From positions 186,001-250,000 of the forward strand of contig JACQAM010000003.1 of assembly GCA_016194975.1 (NCBI GenBank): DNA of 64,000 nucleotides, in the 5' to 3' direction. The notes beneath the pieces are model-generated. The model made no database searches. It saw only the letters and a list, made by a program, of their open reading frames with translations, and was not told the DNA's origin. Shown here piece by piece: positions 43,937 through 50,796 of the stretch. Numbering within the stretch: the first letter of the stretch is position 1; each line of letters begins with the position of its first letter. The DNA is from Bacteroidota bacterium. Its GTDB lineage: Bacteria > Bacteroidota > Bacteroidia > Palsa-965. The translations under genes and the position numbers were made by a program.

Positions 43937-46282
43937 ATGCGCAGATTTGCTCTCTCCATCATGATCGTGTTGTCGGCTTACGTGTCGAACGCGCAGAACA
44001 TTCTTCCATTACAGCCAAACGGGCCCATTCCTGTTTTTTATCGTTGTGCCAGCCATACACTCGTCGATCAGCAGATCGCGCAGCGTAAAGCGAATGGCGA
44101 TCCGCCAACAGAAATGGAACAGGAATTCATGCGGGAGATGAGTTATTATTCGCAGCAAAGATTTTTCTCCGGCTTCGTGCTTTACAATGATTCACTCAGC
44201 AATTATGTACAGAAAGTTGGCGATGAAGTGCTGAAGAATGATTCGGTAACCAGGAGCCAGCTTCACTTTTACGTTTACAAATCTGCCGATCCGAATGCCT
44301 ACACTTCTGCAACCGGAACTATTCTTATTACAGTAGGGCTTCTCGCGCAATTGGAGAACGAAGCGCAACTTGCTTTTATTCTTTGCCACGAGATCACGCA
44401 CTATCGCAATGAACACATGCTGAAAGGTTATCTCAATCGCGAAGAATTAAAAAACAAAGACAACACTCCTTATTATCTCCTGCAGAGTTCCGCACTTTCT
44501 TATAATCAGGAACAGGAACTGGAAGCCGACATGCAGGGATTTCAATTGTTCATGCAATCGTCTTACAGTAAAAAAGAAGCGCTCCGTTCTTTCGATGTAC
44601 TCGAGTATGCGAATTTTCCATTCGATGATGTTCCGTTCGACACCACGTTCTTCAACATGGATTACATAAAAATTCCTGCCGGCTATTATGAAAAAAATGT
44701 AGACCCGATCTACACCGATGATAATTACAACGACGTGGGAAGCACGCACCCGAATGTGCGCAAGCGCAGGATGGCGCTCATGACCGTGCTTGACACAGTG
44801 AAAAATAAAGACGGAAAACTTTTTGTTGTTTCTAAAAATGAATTTCTCTCTACGCGCGAACTTTCCCGTTACGAGATCTGCCGCCTTTATCTCGAGGATC
44901 GCGATTATCCGAATGCGATCTACGCTTCTTACATGATGCTGCAGAAACATCCAGATGATATTTATTTCAAAAAAATAATCGGGCGTTCACTTTACAATCT
45001 TGCAGCTTACGAGCAAAGCGGAAAATCAACTTACAATCCGTATGACTGGTGGGGCGGATTATTCGGCGAATCGTATGGCGGAAAATATTCTGCGCTGCTC
45101 CGCGCCGGTTACTACGGAATTCCGGATACCAAAGATTATCCCGGCGAACAGCAGCAACTCTACAGTTTATTCCACGCAATGGATCCGGATGAACTCACTT
45201 GCCTGGCGCTCGCCTACAACTGGAAAATTCATCGCGCCGATATGGGCGATTCACTGCAGCTTACGCTATGCGACAGTTTATTTTCCATGCTCGTGAATAA
45301 TCAGAATCTTCATTACTCTTATTTTTCGAAGATCACTCCCGAAGAAGCGAAAGGACAATTGAAACAAGATTCGCTCGACCGCGCGCAGGAAACCGGTGAA
45401 ACGGGCGATTCGAAATTCTCCCGTCTTGATAAATTCAAACTCTCTTCTGAAAAAGAAAAATTCACCAAGTTCGCTTTCGTGGAATTGCTGAAAGATTCTG
45501 ATTTCGTGCATCGCTTCGAATATTATACCGATCACCGGCGGGCGCTCGTAGATTATGTAGATCCCGATTCTTATGACACGCCTTCGAAGAAAGAACAGAA
45601 AAAAGAAGACGCCGATGAAAAATTGTACGGTTATGGAATCAACCGCGTCATTGTTGCCGGCCCCGATTTTGAAGAGTATCACCAGAAAGATCGTGACGAT
45701 GATCCCGAACAGGATTTTACGTTGAGCGAGAACGGGCAAACGAATATGACGAATGTGATCAATACCGCAGCGACGGATAATGGGGTGCAGGCGGTGGTGT
45801 TGAATCCGTTTACGATGGATTCTGTAAATGGCGATCAGTTCGATGATCTTGCGATGCTCAATGAATGGTTCTATGAAAAACTTGAGCACGGCGATAATAA
45901 TTATGCGTGGACAGTGAACAACCAGGCGCAGGCCGACAGCATTTCGAAAAAATACAACACGCGTTATGTGATGTTCACTGCTGTAGAAACAAATTATTAC
46001 AAACGAATTCAGCATCCGTTCTGGTACGGCGTTTCCTGCCTGGCAATTGTTCCGGCAGTACGCGCATTTATTCCGCGGAATAAATATTATTATGATGTGG
46101 CTTTACTCGATCTTAAAACGGGAGAAGTAATTTATGTTGATCACCAGGCGGAGACAAAAGGAAAAGAGAAAGAAGTGACGGCTAATTATTACAACAAACT
46201 TTTTGCAAAAATGGTGAAGCCGAAAAAACCGGTGGAGAAAAAGAAAACAAGCGAGGAAGCGGAAAAAGAAAGAGGGATGTAG
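43937..46282 (+). CDS. M48-family metallopeptidase with large C-terminal region, paralogue 1
   Basis: A 781-residue protein with a signal peptide (FALSIMIVLSAYVSNAQ). The zinc motif HEITH (151-155) and downstream QEQELEADMQGF (third ligand) define an M48 protease, as in BepA/Loi-type periplasmic proteases. Residues 260-780 are helical, then alpha/beta, ending in a segment shared with its paralogue (FIPRNKYYYDVALLDLKTGE). A role in outer-membrane protein quality control is plausible. It lies in inverted orientation to the paralogue at 50793-53105, with an accessory block between them. Confidence 0.87.
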   Translation: MRRFALSIMIVLSAYVSNAQNILPLQPNGPIPVFYRCASHTLVDQQIAQRKANGDPPTEMEQEFMREMSYYSQQRFFSGFVLYNDSLSNYVQKVGDEVLKNDSVTRSQLHFYVYKSADPNAYTSATGTILITVGLLAQLENEAQLAFILCHEITHYRNEHMLKGYLNREELKNKDNTPYYLLQSSALSYNQEQELEADMQGFQLFMQSSYSKKEALRSFDVLEYANFPFDDVPFDTTFFNMDYIKIPAGYYEKNVDPIYTDDNYNDVGSTHPNVRKRRMALMTVLDTVKNKDGKLFVVSKNEFLSTRELSRYEICRLYLEDRDYPNAIYASYMMLQKHPDDIYFKKIIGRSLYNLAAYEQSGKSTYNPYDWWGGLFGESYGGKYSALLRAGYYGIPDTKDYPGEQQQLYSLFHAMDPDELTCLALAYNWKIHRADMGDSLQLTLCDSLFSMLVNNQNLHYSYFSKITPEEAKGQLKQDSLDRAQETGETGDSKFSRLDKFKLSSEKEKFTKFAFVELLKDSDFVHRFEYYTDHRRALVDYVDPDSYDTPSKKEQKKEDADEKLYGYGINRVIVAGPDFEEYHQKDRDDDPEQDFTLSENGQTNMTNVINTAATDNGVQAVVLNPFTMDSVNGDQFDDLAMLNEWFYEKLEHGDNNYAWTVNNQAQADSISKKYNTRYVMFTAVETNYYKRIQHPFWYGVSCLAIVPAVRAFIPRNKYYYDVALLDLKTGEVIYVDHQAETKGKEKEVTANYYNKLFAKMVKPKKPVEKKKTSEEAEKERGM

Positions 46283-46410
46283 TTTTGGATTTGGGGTTTT
46301 AGATTTTGGGTTTTGAAATTCAGTTTATTTTTCTCTAAGATCATCAGTCCGATTGAAAAACTGAAGTTGAATAAATGAAAAACAAGACCCAATTTTCGAA
46401 AATCAAAACC
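46283..46410. repeat. Word array 'ggttttagattttggg' with partial inverted copies
   Basis: The sequence gatttggggttttagatttt (plus gggttttgaaattc) after the protease stop is followed at 46385-46410 by the roughly inverted gacccaattttcgaaaatca and aaacc. It marks the left boundary of the accessory block. Confidence 0.55.
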
Positions 46411-46477
46411 GTGGTTATCCTATCAATTGAAGGATTTATTAAAGGGTTTTGGGTCAAAAAACCGGGGATATAAACGA

Positions 46478-46484
46478 GTTAGGC
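46478..46484 (+). promoter_or_regulatory. Core recombination-type site GTTAGGC before cassette ORF 1
   Basis: GTTAGGC fits the integron core consensus GTTRRRY and is the exact inverse of GCCTAAC at 46979-46985, the first arm of the following attC-like site. A cassette cut after the G at both ends would carry matching arms. Confidence 0.5.
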
Positions 46485-46495
46485 GTAAGTTTAAA

Positions 46496-46984
46496 ATGAC
46501 AACCAGACAATTAAATAATATTTCGACACTGAGAACTCTAAACAAGTTCACTAACGAATATTATTTGGAAATCGCTATAGATGGAAAATCGTTAGACGTA
46601 ATTCTCAATGAGACTTACCCCGAAGACAATATGCTTGGACTTGTTCCTACTCTGCTTCATTGGTTGGAAAATGAGAATGAGCGTAAAGTGACTTGGGACA
46701 AAATAATTCCTCAAGACAACGATACTGTTATTTCACCAATATTAATGTGTTCAGACGACCTGGACTTTTGGTGTACAATTATAGTTGCTGAGTCAAAATG
46801 CATTGACGATAAAATAATTTGGTGGAGGCTAGGTTCAGACGACTCAGAAAGAGGCTTTCATCCGGAAACCGTAGGTCAAAAAGTAAACTGGTTTGACAAA
46901 ATTGGACCATTCGTTTTTGACAAGCAACAGTTTATAGACTGCGTTAACCAATTTAGACAAGAGTTAGAAAAAACCAACGCCTAA
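46496..46984 (+). CDS. Hypothetical protein, probable gene-cassette ORF 1
   Basis: A 162-residue cytoplasmic protein (MTTRQLNNISTLRTLNKFTN; PILMCSDDLDFWCTIIVAES). It is acidic and tryptophan-rich with no signal peptide. The pattern resembles small immunity-like proteins, but I cannot name a family. The frame is open from 46427; I use the ATG at 46496, which lies 12 bp after the core site GTTAGGC. The stop TAA is embedded in GCCTAAC, the start of the attC-like element. Both are usual for integron cassette genes. Confidence 0.7.
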   Translation: MTTRQLNNISTLRTLNKFTNEYYLEIAIDGKSLDVILNETYPEDNMLGLVPTLLHWLENENERKVTWDKIIPQDNDTVISPILMCSDDLDFWCTIIVAESKCIDDKIIWWRLGSDDSERGFHPETVGQKVNWFDKIGPFVFDKQQFIDCVNQFRQELEKTNA

Positions 46985-47109
46985 CACGGGGCAATTGCGT
47001 CAGCGGGCGGACGAGGGAATAAAAACATTGAGCAATAAATAAACTTGGGTGCGTTTAGACAGGTGAAGCTCCGAAAGCCCGCCGAACGCAAGCCCCGAAA
47101 CCGTTAGCA
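46979..47109 (+). repeat. attC-like recombination site 1
   Basis: Outer arms GCCTAAC (46979) and GTTAGCA (47103) enclose inner arms taacacggggcaattgcgtc (with agcgggcgg) and agcccgccgaacgcaagccc (with cgaaacc). The order TAAC..GGGGC..GCGT..GCGGGC on one side is matched by its reverse complement on the other, with spacers. Length of about 130 bp fits an attC. The imperfect-hairpin layout with unpaired bases is characteristic. Confidence 0.65.
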
Positions 47110-47152
47110 GTAATTTTTATTAATATAATATCTATTCAAAAACTTATCCGGA

Positions 47153-48091
47153 GTGAAGAACATTGAGGAGAAATTTAAGAATTCAACGCAGCAAAATTTT
47201 GATGCTGTTCAGAAAACATTCGCTCAACTGCTACAAAGTATGCGTGTTGCTTCCAACAATGGCTATCGGAATATTTTTAATTCAAACAGCTGGGGATCTA
47301 ATTATCACAAGTTGACAATTGAAGAATTGTTCTTTATGAACATGTCTGACACAGAAATCTTAACAATCTTAAATATTTCTATTTACAATTCCGTTATCAA
47401 AAAGGATTACAGCATTCTTTTAGATGGCATTTTTACTTATTCTAGATTAAGATTTTTTAGCCGAGCCTATCTTTCTGGAACAAATGATTGGACGGCTGTC
47501 GAGAGTTTAATTGTAGGCGATAAAGAATTACTGTCTTTAAATTACCCGAAAACTTTGACTTTGGAAAATGATAACTATGACCACTTTTATTTAATCAGCC
47601 GAAATCTATTGAGGACAATATTATTTAATAAAGATTGGAAAACGCAAACTCTTCAGCAATATTCAGAGCTATCAAATACAGTTTCTGGAAAATTTGATAT
47701 TTCATTTTTAAATTATTTGTACGGCTTATTAACATATAATCATGCACTTTGTAAGACTTCATTTGAACAAATGGAACAATTATACAATAAATGTCAATGG
47801 TTAGGCAGAGGTTGGTATCGTCAGGCTGACTTAACAAAACAATTACCAATATTTTTACTAGGTGCTATTCAATTAATAAAATACACAGACTCAAATTTTG
47901 AGGTTAACATAAAGAACGACTGGTTAAAAAATGCAGAAGAATTTATTCGTGAAAATAAAAATTATAAACCAAAACTTGCTTTCGAATTTGTCGATGAACT
48001 AAACTTTCTGAATGAAATTTTGACTGCCAGCTTCACCTCATTTTATTCACAATACAGGTATAAAATTGTAACTGAAATAAAAAACAACTGA
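47153..48091 (+). CDS. Hypothetical protein, probable gene-cassette ORF 2
   Basis: A 312-residue, largely helical protein rich in N, Y, K and L (KNSTQQNFDAVQKTFAQLLQ; RTILFNKDWKTQTLQQYSEL). It has no signal peptide and no recognised domain. GTG at 47153 is the start; no better ATG was seen upstream within the cassette. The gene is visibly more AT-rich than its neighbours, in keeping with transfer. It lies between attC-like sites 1 and 2. Confidence 0.65.
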   Translation: MKNIEEKFKNSTQQNFDAVQKTFAQLLQSMRVASNNGYRNIFNSNSWGSNYHKLTIEELFFMNMSDTEILTILNISIYNSVIKKDYSILLDGIFTYSRLRFFSRAYLSGTNDWTAVESLIVGDKELLSLNYPKTLTLENDNYDHFYLISRNLLRTILFNKDWKTQTLQQYSELSNTVSGKFDISFLNYLYGLLTYNHALCKTSFEQMEQLYNKCQWLGRGWYRQADLTKQLPIFLLGAIQLIKYTDSNFEVNIKNDWLKNAEEFIRENKNYKPKLAFEFVDELNFLNEILTASFTSFYSQYRYKIVTEIKNN

Positions 48092-48094
48092 TAA

Positions 48095-48250
48095 CAGCGG
48101 TGATCGTTGCCCGCCCCGGTTTGGGTCGGGCAGGCACAACTTCCCTTTTCAAAAAATAATTCTCCTATTCTGCTGAATATTGCGTCTCGCCCCCGCTCCA
48201 CAAAAGTTCACAACACAATTTTTTCTGTTAATGACAAACGGAAAATATTT
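48095..48250. repeat. Duplicated intergenic segment, copy 1
   Basis: About 155 bp from agcggtgatcgttgcccgcc to gacaaacggaaaatatttt. It matches 49213-49392 closely except for one extra palindrome unit in the second copy and a divergent 20-bp patch in the middle. Confidence 0.85.
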
Positions 48251-48440
48251 TCCAGCGAAAAACAATGTTCATAATGAACAAAAAAATGTTCATCGTCTTC
48301 TGAATTCCATTTCTCCTCATCTCCATCGCCACCACTTTTATTTTTCTCTCGTGGTAGTTCATATATTTTTTGAGATTGTACGCAATTACGGCGCCAATCA
48401 TGAACTTGTTCGCGTTTTTAATTCCTCTGTAGTGGTAGCT
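48228..48440 (-). pseudogene. Transposase C-terminal remnant (IS1182/IS4-like)
   Basis: The minus strand reads YHYRGIKNANKFMIGAVIAY followed by NLKKYMNYHERK and about 35 further residues to a stop. 'RGI..ANK.....A.AYNLKKY' is the usual C-terminal end of DDE transposases of the IS1182/IS5-like groups in this phylum. The catalytic part is absent, so this is a fragment. Confidence 0.6.
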
Positions 48441-48578
48441 TGACAGATGGTGCTTCGAAAGCCCCGCCTTCGGCAAGCTGCAAAACGTTAGCGGCAAGCA
48501 TGCGACAACTGCAAGATGATGACTATCATCACAACCTATGACCAATATCAATTTTGATATTTCTTATTCTAATTACTA

Positions 48579-49163
48579 TTGGAACTATATCTAATATATT
48601 ATGACAATGAATTAATTACAAAAAACTTTTTACTAAAAATATTTATTACTGCTATTCTTTTCTTTCCGCTTTTTGTTTGGAGCCAGGAAGCACCCAATAA
48701 AGGTGTAAAAGCTGGTTGGGCAATGAATATTGGTGCGGGGGTTATGTTTGGAGGAAACCTCGGAATTCAAATTGAAAATCAAATTCTTTTAAAAGAAAAA
48801 CTTCGGCTTTCTCCTTTTGTTTCAGCTGGAGTTGGAGAAGGTGGAACTGATCCCATCACCTCTAAAAAATATTATTGGTTCGGATACGCTGCTGGTGCAA
48901 ATCTTGAATATGGAAAAAAACACAGGATAATTTTAGGCTCTCATTTTGTAGGGAATAATCTTATTGAAAATTCTAATGCAGTAAAAAAGAATTTCTTTGG
49001 TGGACTTTCGTTTATTCTTGGCTATAAAGGGACTGCCGATTTTGGTTTGATATGGCAAGTATATATCGGAGATCTTTATTCGCCTGATGATGATCCCTTT
49101 TCAGCCAATAAAAAATACGAGCATAGATCTCAGGTTGGGATTGGGCTCGGTTACAAATTTTAG
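48579..49163 (+). CDS. Outer-membrane beta-barrel-like protein, probable gene-cassette ORF 3
   Basis: A 194-residue protein with a hydrophobic N-terminus (FLLKIFITAILFFPLFVWSQ) followed by alternating strands (AMNIGAGVMFGGNLGIQIEN; FVSAGVGEG) and a C-terminal GYKF typical of barrels. It is probably a small outer-membrane protein. No in-frame ATG exists upstream; TTG at 48579 is the first available start, and the true start or a small sequence error is uncertain. It follows the core site GTTAGCGGC at 48487. Confidence 0.6.
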   Translation: MELYLIYYDNELITKNFLLKIFITAILFFPLFVWSQEAPNKGVKAGWAMNIGAGVMFGGNLGIQIENQILLKEKLRLSPFVSAGVGEGGTDPITSKKYYWFGYAAGANLEYGKKHRIILGSHFVGNNLIENSNAVKKNFFGGLSFILGYKGTADFGLIWQVYIGDLYSPDDDPFSANKKYEHRSQVGIGLGYKF

Positions 49164-49500
49164 CTCTAAGCGACCAAGACAAATTTATATAGACAAGAAT
49201 GCCAGCCACTAACAGCAGTGGCCGTTGCCCGCCCCGGTTTGGGTCGGGCAGGCCCGCCCCGGTTTGGGGCGGGCAGGCACAACTTCCCTTTTCAAAAAAT
49301 AATTCTCCTATTCGCCCGAATAGCGCAACTCATTCCCGCTCCAGAAAAGTTCACAACACAATTTTTTCTGTTAATGGCAAACGGAAAATATTTTTATATA
49401 AAGCAAGAAAAATCTCCCCATTCTCATATTCAAACAGCTAATCGAATTCAAAGTGAGACCGGCACTTTGATTCGTTGTTTCGTTTTCGTAAATTTATATC
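49164..49500. other. Gene-free gap with half attC-like site and duplicated segment
   Basis: No gene is seen in these 337 bp. They hold GCCACTAAC (49205-49213), eight of nine bases inverse to GTTAGCGGC at 48487, then copy 2 of the duplicated segment. No second arm of an attC was found, so the third site looks truncated. Confidence 0.6.
49213..49392. repeat. Duplicated intergenic segment, copy 2
   Basis: It matches 48095-48250. The GC-rich palindrome gcccgccccggtttggg(t)cg is present twice in tandem here (49227-49278) and once in copy 1. Without it the underlying sequence would read cagtggccgttgcacaac in both copies, suggesting that the palindrome was inserted. Confidence 0.85.
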
Positions 49501-49743
49501 ATGAAAAACATAAAAGATTTCATTACTATTGACCCGGAGACGATGGGAGGTCAACCTGTTTTTAAAGGTACTCGTGTCCCGATTGAAACACTTTTCGATC
49601 ATCTTGAAGAGGGAGTTTCGCTTGATGAATTCCTCGCTGATTTTGATACGGTCTCAAAAGACCAGGCTATTGCGGTTATGGAAATCGCAAGTAAGTTACT
49701 TTCCTCTTCCAAAATCAGTGAACTATATGCTTCTGTTGCTTGA
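49501..49743 (+). CDS. DUF433 domain protein, putative antitoxin
   Basis: An 80-residue protein with the DUF433 pattern ITIDPETMGGQPVFKGTRVP and a winged-helix-like C-terminus (SLDEFLADFDTVSKDQAIAV). DUF433 proteins are commonly the DNA-binding antitoxin partner of DUF5615 PIN-like toxins. It overlaps the next gene by 17 bp, so the two are translated together. Confidence 0.88.
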   Translation: MKNIKDFITIDPETMGGQPVFKGTRVPIETLFDHLEEGVSLDEFLADFDTVSKDQAIAVMEIASKLLSSSKISELYASVA

Positions 49744-50047
49744 CGAAAATCTTCCAAAGAAACTCAAGAATGATTTTCCAGGTCATGAAGTTTTTTCGAT
49801 AAAAGAACACGGGTGGAACGGTTTGAAAAATGGCATTCTCATGCAAAAACTTATTGAAAACAAATTCTCAGCTTTAATCACCTTCGATAAGAATCTTCAG
49901 CACCAACAAAATTTCAAGAAGTATCCAATTACTGTATTTGTTCTTAGCGCACGAATCAATAAGTATTCTGTACTAACGAAATTGTCTCCTCAAATTCTCG
50001 ACCATCTTAGTCGACCTTTATTGCCTGGCCCGGTTGAAATAAAATAA
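49727..50047 (+). CDS. DUF5615 PIN-like protein, putative toxin
   Basis: A 106-residue protein that starts MLLLLDENLPKKL, where D-E-N is the first acidic site of the Mut7-C/PIN-like fold, and continues SALITFDKNLQHQQNF with the second acidic site. It is probably a ribonuclease toxin controlled by the upstream DUF433 protein. Start is the ATG at 49727. It lies at the right edge of the accessory block. Confidence 0.85.
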   Translation: MLLLLDENLPKKLKNDFPGHEVFSIKEHGWNGLKNGILMQKLIENKFSALITFDKNLQHQQNFKKYPITVFVLSARINKYSVLTKLSPQILDHLSRPLLPGPVEIK

Positions 50048-50142
50048 GTTGTTTTCTCCTGACACCAGTGACAGTTGCATAACTCCAGAAAAAAATCTGT
50101 AAAAACCAACTTCTCACTTTTTCTTCTCCCATTATCCCATTA

Positions 50143-50796
50143 TCAAATCAACAGTGCCACTCCGAAGAACACAGAAAAATATTCCTTGAACGCTGTGCGG
50201 CGGTGAATGTAATTGCTCTCATCCACTTTTCCGAGATTGAGTACCGGGTAACCAAAACGAAGTCCTGTATTCGCAACAAGATGATCCCAGAAAACTCCCT
50301 GCGTTCCGAATGCAACATGCAGCATAAGATCGTTCGAACTTTTCGGCATGAGTTCCGGGCTGTAATAATAATGGTTCTTCGTAGAATCGGAAGCAGAGAA
50401 CGTACTCATTGCGTAACTCAAACTCACATCATAGAATTTTCCGATCGGTGCAATTCCTCCGCGGTCTGCGCGGAATGTGCGCACACAAACTCCGAATTGT
50501 TTTGCATGAATAACATCGCCGGCAGCGAGTGAACTGAAATAAAGTTCATTGTTCTTCAGCGACCACATATTATAAAAAACGCCCACCTGCATTCTGCGCG
50601 CAACAATGCAATTCACATTGGCGCCATACTGCACATCGTAGTGCAATGCAAAATCTTTTGCAGAAGTATAGAACGGCGCATAACTTCCTTCCATGCCGAT
50701 GATGATGCGATGGCCGAGATAACCACCGGTTCCCGGAGTTGCATCAACTGTTATCACTGAAGATGCAATGAATAATGTGAAGAAAAACTTTTTCAT
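50143..50796 (-). CDS. Hypothetical outer-membrane barrel-like protein
   Basis: A 217-residue protein with a signal peptide (KKFFFTLFIASSVITVDATP) and alternating strands (GHRIIIGMEGSYAPFYTS; RRMQVGVFYNMWSL; EYFSVFFGVALLI at the C-terminus). It is likely a small outer-membrane barrel. The start overlaps the stop of the M48 protease by 4 bp (ATGA), so it is co-translated with that gene and may be its partner or substrate. Confidence 0.7.
   Translation of the reverse strand: MKKFFFTLFIASSVITVDATPGTGGYLGHRIIIGMEGSYAPFYTSAKDFALHYDVQYGANVNCIVARRMQVGVFYNMWSLKNNELYFSSLAAGDVIHAKQFGVCVRTFRADRGGIAPIGKFYDVSLSYAMSTFSASDSTKNHYYYSPELMPKSSNDLMLHVAFGTQGVFWDHLVANTGLRFGYPVLNLGKVDESNYIHRRTAFKEYFSVFFGVALLI

Larger units (their letters stand above)
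48088..48495 (+). repeat. attC-like site 2, interrupted
   Basis: The first arm CTGATAAC (48088-48095) matches seven of eight bases of the inverse of GTTAGCAG, which begins the same cassette at 47103. The second arm ends aaagccccgccttcggcaag and aaaacGTTAGCGGC (48487). Inner arms share ttgcc and cgcc blocks. The site is about 400 bp, too long for a normal attC. A REP-like palindrome (48109-48135) and a transposase remnant lie inside it. Confidence 0.5.

Noticed and set aside
45278-46015. 245-residue minus-strand ORF
   Set aside because: It is antisense to the M48 gene; its I/R/H-rich composition is typical of a shadow frame.
48230-48236. GTTAATGAC/GTTAATGGC as extra integron core sites in the duplicated segment
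   Set aside because: No matching inverse arm (GTCATTAAC or GCCATTAAC) and no attC inner arms were found nearby; probably chance.
49529-49726. N-terminal extension of the DUF5615 gene
   Set aside because: It reads through the DUF433 gene in another frame; the PIN-like fold starts at MLLLLDEN (49727).
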